NCBI GenBank assembly: GCA_907163375.1
Contig: CAJQUW010016191.1
Coordinates: 1-64,000, forward strand
DNA from: Prostheceraeus crozeri
Lineage: Eukaryota; Platyhelminthes; Polycladida; Euryleptidae
DNA length: 64,000 nt
Direction: 5' to 3'
Positions 1 to 9,283 of the stretch are shown here, piece by piece; the stretch's first letter is position 1; each line of letters begins with the position of its first letter. Both the position numbers and the translations under genes were made by a program. The notes under the pieces are model-generated. The model worked only from the letters and a program-made list of their open reading frames with translations, made no database searches and was not told where the DNA came from.

Positions 1-241
1 CTTCAGTAACATCTAATATTCCCATTTTTGTTCGTATTCAATAAATACTTTTATTTGTAAGATGTTTAATAATTTTTTTTACTTTACTCCATCCATTATA
101 AGTATAAATTTCTAAATTATCAACTAATGAAATTTCTTTCATGTCACCATTAATTTCATAGTTGTTTACAATACTATCTATTCTAGAAATAAATAATAAA
201 TTATTCTTTCTCAATATTACAGGCGTGTCAGCTGTTACTGA
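1..241 (-). other. Intein N-terminal fragment within copy A polymerase
   Basis: The reading frame from 241 downward starts SVTADTPVI, the same Ser-starting splice block as the complete intein in copy B (54784-55833), followed by the block A/B region with a TGA stop near 35-37 where copy B has CGA (Arg). Only about 80 residues fall inside the window. The flanking extein residue is Ile rather than Asp. Confidence 0.85.
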
Positions 242-3185
242 AATGGTATAATGAATGTATTTTTCGTTGAAACCATTAATTTCTAAAATTAAGTTATTCA
301 TGATTCGTCTAGAGTGAGCAAGAATAAAAGAACCTAAGTGTGATGGCATGAATGATGTCGCAGCGCAGCTGCTCAGGGCTTTGGCCATAGATTCATTTTG
401 AATATTAGCTTTAAGAAATTCATCATCTTCCATTTCTACTTTCACTAAGAATTGTTCATCATTTACTTTCTCAAAATCTTTTACTTCTTGAGTGAAATTT
501 TTCCTCAATGTACTTTCATTCCATAAATGATTTTTTGTGGTTATGTCTTTTTGTACGGTTTTTCCATATAGTGAATTCATTCATCGCCGACAGTATTTCC
601 TTCTATTTTATATTTTTTTCTTAAATTGAAGAGCTTTTCAATGTATTTTCGAAATGGTGAAATGTGATAATTTTCTTCATAAATTTTGCCATCTGTAATA
701 GATAATATTTTCCACCACATCTAACAATTTCCTGTATGTCTACAGACGTTAATACATCATAACACATTCCATTTCTAAACCTTATTATTTCTTGATTGCA
801 ATTGTTTTCATTTTTTTACCTTATCTTTCGCAGGAACTGGTTGAAAAACATCTTATCAGGATAATGAAACACAACTGTGAATATTCCAGTTTTAGGACGA
901 AATGATTGAGTGTTAAATTGATATAATACTACTTGTTCTTCTTCTTGTCTAAATTTTCTAGCTGATTCGGCTTTAGGGTATTCTGAATGTTCGTCATACA
1001 TAACTGATGGATATAAAGATGTTGCATCAAAAGCCATTAAGAATTCATTTTGTTGTCCGAGTAGTTTATGTTTAATTTCTTTACAAAGAGCATTCTTGTC
1101 TTTCAACTGATTATACTCTTTCATTAACTCTATTAAATTATTACCAGTTAAATACCGCTGTAATATTGGTATGAAGATGTTCCAAAATGGAGATTCGTAA
1201 TGTCTTATATTTGCTGACACTATTCCACCTTTGACAGATTTTCTAACATAGTTTCTAGCCCATAAATCAGTATGAGAATGAATATTTATGTTGTCCTCTT
1301 GTACACTCTTCATCCAACAATTAAATGTTAAAGCAGAGGATGTTAAATTAGTAGTTATATCTTCACCAACTAAATCTCGCATAACATTATTATATTTGTA
1401 GATACAAAAAGCTAAAGAAAGAATATCGTTAATTAAATACGGTTTCCACTCATGTTCTTTTTCTTGATAATTGTCATGTGTAATTTCGCCAATTTCATAA
1501 TTTAATTTACACACATTGGTAGGAATTTTAAAATTCTCATACCATTTGGAAAGACTCGTTTTCACGTGTTGATAGCTACATGTCATTACAATAGTTTGCA
1601 AAGGTTTACTTGATGATTTTTGGTTCGATGGGGTTTTTATCTTAGATCTAGACGAACGTTGAATATACTTACTAACACTTTCAGTTGTATAAGGATTTTG
1701 TAAAGAAGCAGTGAGTATTCCTCTTGATGTTTTAAGCGGTGGTTTAGTTAATTTAAAATTAGAATTTATCGGAAAATATGCATCGAATCCTGATGAATTG
1801 TGCGCTATTAAAGTTACTTTCGAATAATTAAATTTTCCAAGAATTTTAAAAAATTGATGTATCGGACATGTGTCCTCTGGGTTTCCCCCAATTGGACATT
1901 CACCTTGTTTCCTAACAAAGATTTTCACACAATGTTGAAGTTTGTTAAGGTCTTGTTCAGTTAAGTTATTATATTCACTTATCTGTTTCTTAAGTTCTTT
2001 AATTACATGTTCATCCTTACTACTTTTTATTTTAATCATATCGCGTAACAATCGTGCGTCTACTTCTTCCAATTTTCGCTTCGGTAAGCAACGCATGAAT
2101 TTATTAAAATTGATAGCCTCTAAACTATGAGCAATAGGATGTGCTGTTGAACAGCGAGGATCTGGATAAGTTTCAAGATCCCATATATATGTTGAACCAT
2201 AGTCAATTGGTTTCTTTGTTATGGTTTTATACGGAAGTGTTGTTAGATTTTCATCAGTAACTGTTTTATATATTGGTTTGAAATTATTTTCAATTTCTCT
2301 AATAGCTTCTGCTTCATGGAATTTATTGATTAAATAATAATGACCTATTGATAAACCTTCGTGAGAATAATTGTAATAAACGTAATTATGAGACGTTGCA
2401 ATATCTCTAGGATTTAAATGACGATTAGTAGGACTGTAATACTGTACACATTCTCCAAAGTATTTATTGAATTGAGAAAATTTGCAGTTTGAAATTACTC
2501 CTGTTCTAGATGTAGCTTTCTCTTTATATAAAAAGTCATTAAACATCTCAAACATAATGTTAGCTTGTTCTTGATTGAACCCACGTAAGGCGTTGAAACA
2601 TTTTATAAAGCAGAAATCTTCAGAAGGAATGTAGCAATATTGTCCGATGTATTTATTCTTTGATTCTATATTTTATATTAATACCAGCACCTCTATGTGA
2701 CCTTTGTACTATCTTCATTCCAAAATCTTCGTATTTGATAGTACCTGTAAAAATCCATTCGTAAGCATCGGATTTCTCTTCTAGATTAAAAAACCATATT
2801 TCAAATGAATTTTTATTATAAAATGCAGCGCAAAAGTTTTCTATTGTGGTTCCATCTGCTTTCATCATAACACCAAATAAATTTAAAACTTTCCCATTGT
2901 GTAAAAGTTCACGTATAGTATTTACTACATTAGTAAAAAGTTCATTTGCATACGTAATTTCGTTCGGATTAAACAAATTCAATAGATCATCACCAAGTCT
3001 ATCATCAGAGAATATATCAGTAATTGGTGTACCTGATGTTTCTTTTGTTCTACGTTTCTGTTTTTAATATTACGTTTACGTCTACGTTTAATATTACGTT
3101 TACGACTACGTTTAATTTGCGCATCAAACTCATCAATTTTTTTCTTGATTAACTCGTCAATCCTAGACGTTGGTCCGAGAGACAT
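1..3185 (-). pseudogene. Protein-primed family B DNA polymerase, copy A (broken; C-terminus off window)
   Basis: Replicative DNA polymerase of the Polinton/adenovirus protein-primed type. From the start at 3185: a basic N-terminal stretch rich in Arg/Lys, exonuclease motif I (WDLETYPD, both acidic residues present), exonuclease II (IAHNSSGFD), exonuclease III (YLINDILSL), polymerase motif A (FDATSLYPS), motif B (NSLYG), then the N-terminal part of an intein at motif C. Breaks: a frameshift near 3060, a frame change between the segments starting at 2982 and 2555, frameshifts near 600-830, and a TGA stop at about 35-37 inside the intein. The Asp expected just before the intein is Ile (codon 242-244), which would remove a catalytic carboxylate. 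It follows the small gene at 3297-3612 in the same order as in copy B, but runs in the opposite direction relative to the fibre and integrase genes. Confidence 0.93.
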
Positions 3186-3254
3186 TTCACCATTAACATT
3201 TTTTAGAAGAAAAAATTATGTTTCTTTAAAAGAAAAAATTGTTTTTTTCACATA

Positions 3255-3266
3255 GAACCTCGGTTC
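3255..3266. repeat. Small GC-rich hairpin GAACCTCGGTTC
   Basis: A 12-bp perfect inverted repeat in AT-rich intergenic DNA between the polymerase and the small upstream gene. The same hairpin, in the orthologous place, is at 51701-51712 in copy B, so this one predates the split of the two copies. It is one of a family of similar short hairpins scattered through both elements. Confidence 0.75.
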
Positions 3267-3296
3267 CGTTTTCACATAGAACGTCGACTTCGTTGC

Positions 3297-3612
3297 ATAT
3301 ACACAGGAATATTTAATTGATGTAATGTTTCTAATTCATGTGTTATTAAATTTTCTTTCTTAACCAACCACCTTACATTATTGTATGCTAAAATATTCTG
3401 AAACTTCGTAGACAAAGTGGAAAGTCTTTTGTTTTAACAAACGGTTTAATACCATGTTTTGTTTTATAATCTGTAACGAGCGCTACGTATTTATGATGAT
3501 AATAAAATCTAACTTCTTTCTTCAAATTGACAGGGTTTGTAAGATGACGATAATCTTTTAAAACTGGTACATGTTTAATTATATACTGAGTATAGTCGTC
3601 ATGTAGAGACAT
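3297..3612 (-). pseudogene. Conserved small Maverick protein upstream of polymerase, copy A
   Basis: About 100 codons, unknown function. It is clearly the counterpart of 51390-51695 in copy B: shared blocks include HVPVLKDYRH, YYHHKYVALVTDYKTKHGIK and KTKDFPLCLRSFR. The frame ends early at 3388 because of a frameshift near 3390; the remaining C-terminal part (HELETLHQLNIPVYM) is readable in another frame down to about 3297. The gene lies directly 5' of the polymerase in both copies, so they were probably one transcription unit. I recognise no known domain; it is rich in Tyr, His and Lys, compatible with nucleic-acid binding, but that is a guess. Confidence 0.7.
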
Positions 3613-3629
3613 AATTTTATTTATTTTTT

Positions 3630-3842
3630 TTAAAACAAATTTTTTATTTCATATTGGTTTAGATCACTTAATGTCTTCTTAGCATCATAAACTAAAGGTT
3701 TCACATTTTTCAGTACATCTCGAAAATCACTAATTCCTGTTCGTAGAACATCTAGTGCAGCTCTATTTTCTATATTCATTTCTTTTTTCCTATTTTTTAT
3801 ATGAGAAAAATGCTTCAGACTCCAGACTAGCCCGACACTCAT
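3630..3842 (-). CDS. Small hypothetical protein, copy A
   Basis: Open frame of 70 codons; the likely start is the internal Met at 3779 (MNIENRAALDVL), since the upstream part runs into a hairpin-rich non-coding stretch. The predicted product is a short amphipathic, probably helical peptide with no recognised domain. No counterpart is visible in copy B. It lies between the polymerase-linked small gene and the zinc-finger gene, all on the minus strand. Confidence 0.4.
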   Translation of the reverse strand: MSVGLVWSLKHFSHIKNRKKEMNIENRAALDVLRTGISDFRDVLKNVKPLVYDAKKTLSDLNQYEIKNLF

Positions 3843-3990
3843 TAGAGTGTTTTATACCTCTGTAGCACCTCCGGACTACTACGGTCTATTTAGTCTGAGG
3901 CTTAAATGAAGGCAAGACACTCAAGTGAGTGTCGGACTATCCGAAGCTTAAAAATGGACAATAGACTCAAGTGACTGTATGGACTTTTAC
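3830..3990. repeat. Cluster of short hairpins
   Basis: This non-coding stretch contains several inverted repeats around the core GACACTCA: one near 3832-3850 (GACACTCATTAGAGTG), a perfect one near 3919-3936 (GACACTCAAGTGAGTGTC) and a degenerate one near 3971-3985. The neighbouring CCGGAC/GTCTGA strings also pair. Being between two minus-strand genes, it could act as a terminator or be another form of the hairpin repeats spread through the element. Confidence 0.6.
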
Positions 3991-4374
3991 AGGTAAAAAG
4001 TTAATTACACATGACAAATTGTTACATGACGTGCGAAGTTTCTCTTCATTACAACTTTGTTACAATTATTACATTTCACTTGTGCTTTTAAACATTCTTT
4101 ACATTGGTATTTGCTATCATAAAATTCTGTTTTGGGTTTAAAAATTTCACAACTAGTACATTTACGTGTGTTTATTGTACATGACTTAGAATGATTAGTA
4201 AAACCCTGGGCAGTGAAATATTTATTACAATTCAAACATGGTCTATATTTTATTTTTGGTTGTGTTGGTAATTGACAACTTTTTTGATGACGTGCAAAAT
4301 TCTTAGAGGTTATGCTTTTTCCACATGCGCCACATGTTTTTTTACTGATTGCGACTGTTCTAGTATTTGTTGTT

Positions 4375-4560
4375 CTACTGGTTGTAACTGCTGTACTGGT
4401 TGTTCTGTTTGTAACTGCTGTACTAGTTGTACTGTTTGTAACTGCTGTGCTGGTTGTACTGTTTGTAACTGCTGTACTGGTTGTACTGTTTGTAACTGCT
4501 GTAACTGTTGTACTGGGTGTAGCTGTTGTAAGTGTTGTAAGTGTTGTACTGGGTGTGCTG
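4375..4560 (-). repeat. Coding minisatellite (VQQLQT repeats)
   Basis: About ten imperfect 15-30 bp units (CTGTACTGGTTGTACTGTTT pattern on the + strand) encode VQ-QLQTVQP-type repeats in the zinc-finger gene. The same repetition generates long spurious Val- or Cys-rich open frames on the other strand, which I do not annotate. Confidence 0.85.
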
Positions 4561-4653
4561 TTGCATGTACTGGAGGTGCAGTTGCATGTACTACTTTCAT
4601 ATGTTTATTTAATAATGCTTTGTTATGAAAAGGCACATTACAGATTTCACATA

Positions 4654-4759
4654 GAACCTTGGTTCTGCCAACTTTGTTGGATAGAAGCTTGGCTCCACCA
4701 ACTGCATCTTCGAGGCCGAGACGCAAAGCGTCAACTTCTTCTTCGAGACGCGAAGCGTC
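4654..4759. repeat. Run of four to five GC-rich hairpins inside the zinc-finger gene
   Basis: Hairpins at 4654-4665 (GAACCTTGGTTC), 4669-4679 (CAACTTTGTTG), 4720-4732 (GACGCAAAGCGTC) and 4747-4759 (GACGCGAAGCGTC). All have 4-5 bp arms and a purine- or pyrimidine-rich loop of 1-3 bases. They keep the reading frame of the host gene open. Confidence 0.75.
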
Positions 4760-4780
4760 AACTTCCTCATTAGATAACAT

Positions 4781-4797
4781 ATTTTTTAACAGAAAAA
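4781..4797. promoter_or_regulatory. Bidirectional start-proximal T/A-tract motif
   Basis: Seventeen bases, ATTTTTTAACAGAAAAA, separate the ATG of the zinc-finger gene (minus, 4780) from the ATG of the fibre-like gene (plus, 4798). The same T-tract, short spacer, A-tract arrangement sits immediately 5' of many other starts in both copies. A 17-bp divergent intergenic space leaves no room for separate upstream promoters, so the motif itself is a candidate promoter/initiator. Confidence 0.6.
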
Positions 4798-5536
4798 ATG
4801 ATGTTAACAAATGTTGGAGGAGGTGCTTACATTTCAAATATTCAAGAATGAGAAATAGACCTAGACAACTATATCATGAAAACTGGAGACGTTTTAGCAG
4901 GACCGTTACATCTTTCTATTCTTCCACAGCAAAATACTGAATTAACAAATAAAGAATATGTTGATAGACAGGTGACTCCACTAATAAATGAATTAGAGTT
5001 GCTAAAACTTAATGACAAATCATTAACAAAAAAATTATTAAAACTTGATAAAAAGAATAAAGATCTAGAAGCAGATATATCAACACTTCATAAAAAAATA
5101 ACAGAACAATCAAATATCGTAACCCTATTATCAATAACTTTAAGGGGTGCCATTATAAAGAATACAAATCAAAATATACAACTGAAATAAGAGTTAGTCA
5201 AAGTTACCGAAAAGAATCAAAAATTATTACAACAGTTGCAACAACTGCAATCTACATTACAAAAAAGTGTTGATGAATTGAGTACCAGAATTACACAACA
5301 AGTGAGGTTCATGAATAAAATGATAAATGAAGTAAAAACACTTAATCAAAAGGTTAGTGATAAAGGATCAATTGAATGCTCTTAAAACGGCGTTGAAGAT
5401 TAACCAGGAGAAAATGCAAGTTAATATAAAAGAAATTAAAGCACATCACACGCTGCTTGACGCAATAGATAAAGTGCAACAGAAAATTAATAAAGTTATC
5501 ACGCGGTTGTTGTCCATTCACACAAGTAAATCTTGA
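4798..5536 (+). pseudogene. Fibre-like coiled-coil protein, copy A (broken)
   Basis: Starts at 4798 with a short conserved leader, then a TGA at about 4852, then the segment MKTGDVLAGPLHLSI followed by TNKEYVDRQV (4876-4970). The GD-x-L-x-GPL ... NK-x-YVD pattern resembles the shaft/base repeats of bacteriophage tail-fibre proteins. The remainder to about 5536 is a heptad-patterned Leu/Lys/Glu-rich coiled coil, interrupted by TAA at 5188 and by frameshifts near 5365. Its counterpart in copy B is 57952-58844. The role is inferred from pattern: a trimeric fibre or spike attached to the capsid. A non-structural coiled-coil protein is the alternative. Confidence 0.6.
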
Positions 5537-5613
5537 TCAGACCAAAGGTCCTCAGGTTACTAACCAATAGAACTTTGTTCAGAGGCTTTAGTCGATCACT
5601 TTTGTTCACGTTG

Positions 5614-6947
5614 CTAACCTATCCTAACCATCTTTCTGTTAAGAATTTCAATTGAATATTCTACATCTTCTAGCAATAAACCATAAGCTATCAATGATGT
5701 TGTGGAGTTTGTCTTTTCAATATTAATTGCAACATCACAACCAGTCTTGATAATATCTTCAGATTGTGCACTTAAATCAAAACAGAAAACAGGATATAAA
5801 TTCTTTCAATCTACAGGAGTAAATTGTGCTTCAACTCCAAATTCTCGACATAGATTTCTATAAGCGTCATATCCTTCCATGAATTGATTATTGGTATCAT
5901 CGAATCTTAATGGATCAATTGGATATCGGGTTTGATTTAATGAAATTTGTAAACTTCTAATTGAATTAATATGGAAAATACTATTGTTCTTATCAAAACT
6001 AGGTGTTTCATTCTTTTGAAAAGTGAATAAAAAATATCTTGGGGTATTTGATGTCCTTGTGAAATGCCAGTTATATCTTTGTTCAGTAAAAGTTACCGAA
6101 CTCGCAGTACGCTTTATAAAACTTACTGGAATTGGTTTATTAGTATTTAATCGTTTCGTAATAGTTAATTCAACCTCTAAACTAGGAGTAATATGTTTTA
6201 TCCACCATTCAAATATATCAATTTTTAAATATGCTTTCTTCCCAGCCTTTCCATAAAATATTGATTCATTATTTTCAGTGCGATGAATCATTAATTTGAA
6301 CTTTAATTGATATGATATTTTATCATAATCTAAATACCCGAATAATGGAGACAATGACCAATCAATAGTTTGTTTACTTTTATTATTAAAATTACGTCTT
6401 TTTTTATATGCATTATTATTTGTTTTATTCAAATGTTTTGCAATTTGTTCTACATCTTTTGCAATTCCTGCTGCGTCTGTTCCAGCGTGAGTTAAATCAT
6501 CTATAACTATGCCATCGTTATTATCAGGAAACCAACCTTCGATTTCATGCATTCCAGTATTTTCACCTATTGTAACAAATCGAAGCATCGAATCAATAAT
6601 ACTGGAGAATCACTTATTGTTTCTATATTTTGAGTTGCAACATCTAAACGCATTTGTGTAAATAATCTGTGAAAGAAATTGTTTTCTAATGTAATATTTT
6701 CCGTAGCAGGTAATGGTGTTATAAAATTAGCATCAGAATATAGAGAATATTCACAGTGTAAAATGGAATAAGATAAATATAAATATCTTTGTTGATTATC
6801 AACTTCAAAAATCAAATCACCTCCAGTATTCACTCTACCTGAAGATCCGGGGTTCATAGCAACTCTTATATAGTCATTCTTTTTTTGAATATAACTAACG
6901 AACGGGGGATCGTCTAATCTAAATTTGCTTTCGATCAGAGTTGACAT
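5614..6947 (-). pseudogene. Major capsid protein (double jelly-roll type), copy A (broken)
   Basis: Start at 6947 next to the T/A-tract motif. Close counterpart of 59610-60944 in copy B, about 445 codons. It includes IAMNPGSSGRVNTGG-like N-terminal sequence (here VAMNPGSSGRVNTGGD), a middle region with LDYDKISYQLKFKL, and the C-terminal VFCFDLSAQS segment, in line with hexon-like capsid proteins of Polintons. The family forms trimers that tile an icosahedral shell. Two breaks: a one-base deletion near 6580 and a TGA in place of Trp near 5803. The rest is well preserved, so decay is fairly recent. Confidence 0.8.
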
Positions 6948-6970
6948 TATATTTTTTATTAGAAAAAAAA
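6948..6970 (-). promoter_or_regulatory. Start-proximal T/A-tract motif (capsid gene, copy A)
   Basis: On the minus strand this reads as a T tract, CTAATA and an A tract ending two bases before the capsid ATG at 6947. It matches the motif 5' of the copy B capsid gene (59591-59609). Confidence 0.5.
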
Positions 6971-6981
6971 TCAGTTTCCAA

Positions 6982-7347
6982 TTAGAATTTTGCTAGACTA
7001 TCTCCTCTCATTTCCTCAATTGTTTTTTCATCATGTCTACTTTCCATCTTCGCTAATTGTGCAATTATGTTTTTTGCTTCCTCTGAGAGCTTTTTATCTT
7101 TTTGTAGTTGTTTAGCATCATTCCTAAGTTTACGAATAGCGTCTAGTTGTTTTAATTCGTTTTGTGACTTAACAGCATTCGATATTGCACTAGCTGTACT
7201 ACCTATAGCAGCTGCTCCTTTTGCAGCAGATGTAATCAAATCTTTATTATTTTTAATCAAGTTAACGATACTTCCAATACCAGAAAAGATACCAGCCCCT
7301 TCTTTTTGAATAGTTTCTACACTGTCATAATGGTACACAGGTTTCAT
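6982..7347 (-). CDS. Small amphipathic-helix virion-type protein, copy A
   Basis: Open frame of 121 codons starting MKPVYHYDSVETIQKEG; counterpart of 58968-59432 in copy B. After the leader comes a Gly/Ala-rich amphipathic segment (GAGIFSGIGSIVNLIKNNKD, then an Ala-rich run) followed by a charged coiled-coil-like tail. Proteins of this kind in adenovirus-like elements are minor virion proteins with membrane-active helices; I infer a similar role from composition and from its place beside the capsid gene, not from a recognised domain. It lies 5' of the capsid gene on the same strand with 34 bp between, so the two were probably co-expressed. It lacks the GC-rich insertions present in copy B. 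Confidence 0.65.
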   Translation of the reverse strand: MKPVYHYDSVETIQKEGAGIFSGIGSIVNLIKNNKDLITSAAKGAAAIGSTASAISNAVKSQNELKQLDAIRKLRNDAKQLQKDKKLSEEAKNIIAQLAKMESRHDEKTIEEMRGDSLAKF

Positions 7348-7483
7348 AGATGGTTCGCTCGCAATTTTTGATTTGAAGTAAAATGTTTAAGATTGTGTTT
7401 ATAAATTATAGGCACTTTTTAGGATTAAATTTGACTTTTGGGAAAAATATTTACGTTTATGGTTGCTTACCCAAGACTATAAA

Positions 7484-7498
7484 TTTTTTTATTAAAAA
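7484..7498 (+). promoter_or_regulatory. Start-proximal T/A-tract motif
   Basis: TTTTTTTATTAAAAA directly before the ATG at 7499; nearly identical to the motif before the ATPase gene in copy B (50529-50545). Confidence 0.55.
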
Positions 7499-7972
7499 AT
7501 GGTGCAAATGAATGATAAAACGGTTGAATTAAAACTACGTAACATCATTGACAAAAATACACCTAAAACTATTACGGTTGATAAAAAGAAGTTTTACATA
7601 AGTAAACCAATGATAAAGAATATTAAATTACAAGAAGAAAAGAATGGTGGAATTCTACCATTAATTCCTCTAACAATAGGAGGTATAGCAGCAGCAGGAA
7701 GTGTTTCAGGTGGGACAGCTGGTATTGTCCAGGCAGTAAATAAAAATAAATCAGAGAAGGCAGCATTAGAAGAACAAAAACGACATAATCGAGAGTTAGA
7801 GAAAGCGGCAAGGGGTGAGGGAATAGTAGATAATTTTATTAGTAAATTAAATTTAGCTAATGAAGGGAAACGAGTTCTTAGAAATGTACTACATAATATT
7901 GATGATTTAATTGAAATAAAAGAAACTAAAGATGGATCTGGCATATATCTAAATCCTAGTATGGTACGTTAA
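7499..7972 (+). CDS. Glycine-rich hydrophobic virion-type protein (pX-like), copy A
   Basis: Intact 157-codon frame with ATG immediately after the T/A-tract motif. The N-terminal third is basic, the middle is a hydrophobic Gly/Ala-rich helix (GGILPLIPLTIGGIAAAGS) flanked by GGTAGIVQAVN, and the tail is charged with DGSGIYLNPSMVR at the end. Maverick and adintovirus genomes commonly carry such a small protein, which I understand to be compared with adenovirus core protein X; that assignment is from memory and is tentative. Copy B (61183-61664) has the same protein broken by a one-base deletion. The next gene (7989) starts 16 bp downstream, so they form a tandem unit with PLA2-integrase. Confidence 0.7.
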   Translation: MVQMNDKTVELKLRNIIDKNTPKTITVDKKKFYISKPMIKNIKLQEEKNGGILPLIPLTIGGIAAAGSVSGGTAGIVQAVNKNKSEKAALEEQKRHNRELEKAARGEGIVDNFISKLNLANEGKRVLRNVLHNIDDLIEIKETKDGSGIYLNPSMVR

Positions 7973-7988
7973 TATTTAATCTTTAAAA

Positions 7989-9259
7989 ATGAGCGAAGTG
8001 GATTCCTTGAATTTGAATAACTCAAGAATTTCACATCTAGATCTAATGGATTATCTTTTAAAAGTACATAGAACCTCAAATTGTCAACACACCGGAGGTG
8101 ACATACAAAAAGCATTAGAAAACTTTCCCGGTTTTATTTGGAGTAAATATTCGAAAGGGAAACATTTACCTGGGCATAATTTCACTGGCCCCGGCACAAT
8201 ATTAGATTTAAGATTAAACGATGATAATACACCTAGAGGAAATAGTAAACCAATAAATAGAGTAGATGCAGCAGCTTATAGACACGATTTAGCATACAGA
8301 GAACATGATGATATGGCTTCTAGACATGTAGCTGATAAGATAATGATTCAAGAATTAGATAATATTGAAAATCCTACATTTAGAGAAAAAATTGAAAGAA
8401 TGTTTGTTAAGAAAGCATTACAAGCAAAAATGCTTTTTGGACAGGGTATTGATCCGTCAGCAAATGAAACCTACGCGTCTGAAATTCATAAAGAATACAG
8501 AAAGCCGAAATATCTATTGAAAGTAAAAGCATTTAATAAAGATGATATTTGGAGTGCTGATCTTATTCATATGCCTAATGAAAGGGACTACAAATACGCA
8601 TTGACCGTTATAGATTTATATACACGATACGCTTGGGTAAAGCCTTTAAAAAATAAAAGTGGTCTCTCAGTTAAATATGCGTTTGAATAAATCTTTAAAA
8701 AAAGTAATAAAACACTAAAGAAGCTATTCGTTGATAAAGGATCTGAGTTTATAACAGAAATGTCAAGCCATTATTTGAAACCGTTTATTCCACAGAAAAT
8801 GCTGGAAAGGCTGTAGTAATAGAGAGATTTAATAGATCATTAAAAAATAAATTATTCAAGAAATTTACTGAGCAAAGAAATCAGAAATGGTTGAAGATAT
8901 TACCAGGAATTGTAGATCAGTACAATAATAAAGTTCATTCAGGTACTGAAGAAACTCCAAAGAAGGCTTCTGACGATCCTGATTTAATACGAAAGGAAAT
9001 ATTCGAAAATAATTATTCGAATGAGAGTAATCCGAATTTACAGAAACGTAAGCCGTAATTTAAGATTGGAGATAGAGTTAGAATATTTAAGTATAAGAAT
9101 AAATTTGAAAAAGGTTCTGTTGGCTATTGGACTAAAGAGATACTTGAAGTTTGTAAAATAAACCAAACTTATCCGATTACTTATGAAATTAGAGATTTAG
9201 ATGATCAGGAAATCACTGGCAGATTTTATCAAAACGAATTACAAAGAAGTGATTTTTAA
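7989..9259 (+). pseudogene. PLA2-integrase fusion, copy A (broken)
   Basis: Two domains in one frame. Residues about 40-140: phospholipase A2 of the parvovirus type, with Ca-binding loop (FTGPGT) and catalytic dyad (RHDLAYR). From about residue 165: retroviral-type integrase core beginning ASEIHKEYR, with first Asp in WSADLIHM and second in VDKGSEF, then the Glu region VIERFNR. In the family PLA2 disrupts endosomal membranes and the integrase inserts the element. Breaks: TAA at 8688-8690 (GAA in copy B), a frameshift near 8750, and a TAA near 9056 (AAA in copy B). The fusion point itself is uninterrupted. Confidence 0.9.
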
Positions 9260-9283
9260 TTTTTGGAACTAACGTTTCGAGAA

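Larger units (their letters stand above)
4005..4780 (-). pseudogene. Zinc-finger protein with Gln-rich repeat tract, copy A (one frameshift)
   Basis: Start ATG at 4780, directly abutting the divergent motif at 4781-4797. In order: an acidic N-terminus, a classical C2H2 finger (CEICNVPFHNKALLNKHMKVVH), a Val/Gln/Leu-rich tract made of about ten short repeats (4375-4560), then a shift of frame at a run of A residues near 4330, after which the other frame carries three or four further Cys/His fingers (CNKYFTAQGFTNHSKSC, CTSCEIFKP, CNNCNKVVMKRNFARHVTIC). The change at a homopolymer looks like a single indel in one original gene. Likely a nucleic-acid binding regulator or accessory protein. Copy B has an unrelated acidic gene in the corresponding position. 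Confidence 0.75.
5536..7458. other. Block inverted relative to copy B
   Basis: In copy B the fibre gene is followed by the small helical gene and the major capsid gene, all on +. Here the same pair lies on the minus strand between + genes. Copy B sequence just after its fibre gene (near 58848-58872) reappears as reverse complement at about 7434-7458, next to the + gene at 7499, and the fibre gene end at 5536 is instead joined to sequence downstream of the capsid gene. Both junctions therefore fit a simple inversion of about 1.9 kb. Confidence 0.8.

Noticed and set aside
4272-4940. Long plus-strand open frames rich in Cys or Val opposite the zinc-finger gene
   Set aside because: They mirror the coding minisatellite of the minus-strand gene and have no independent start motif or homology.
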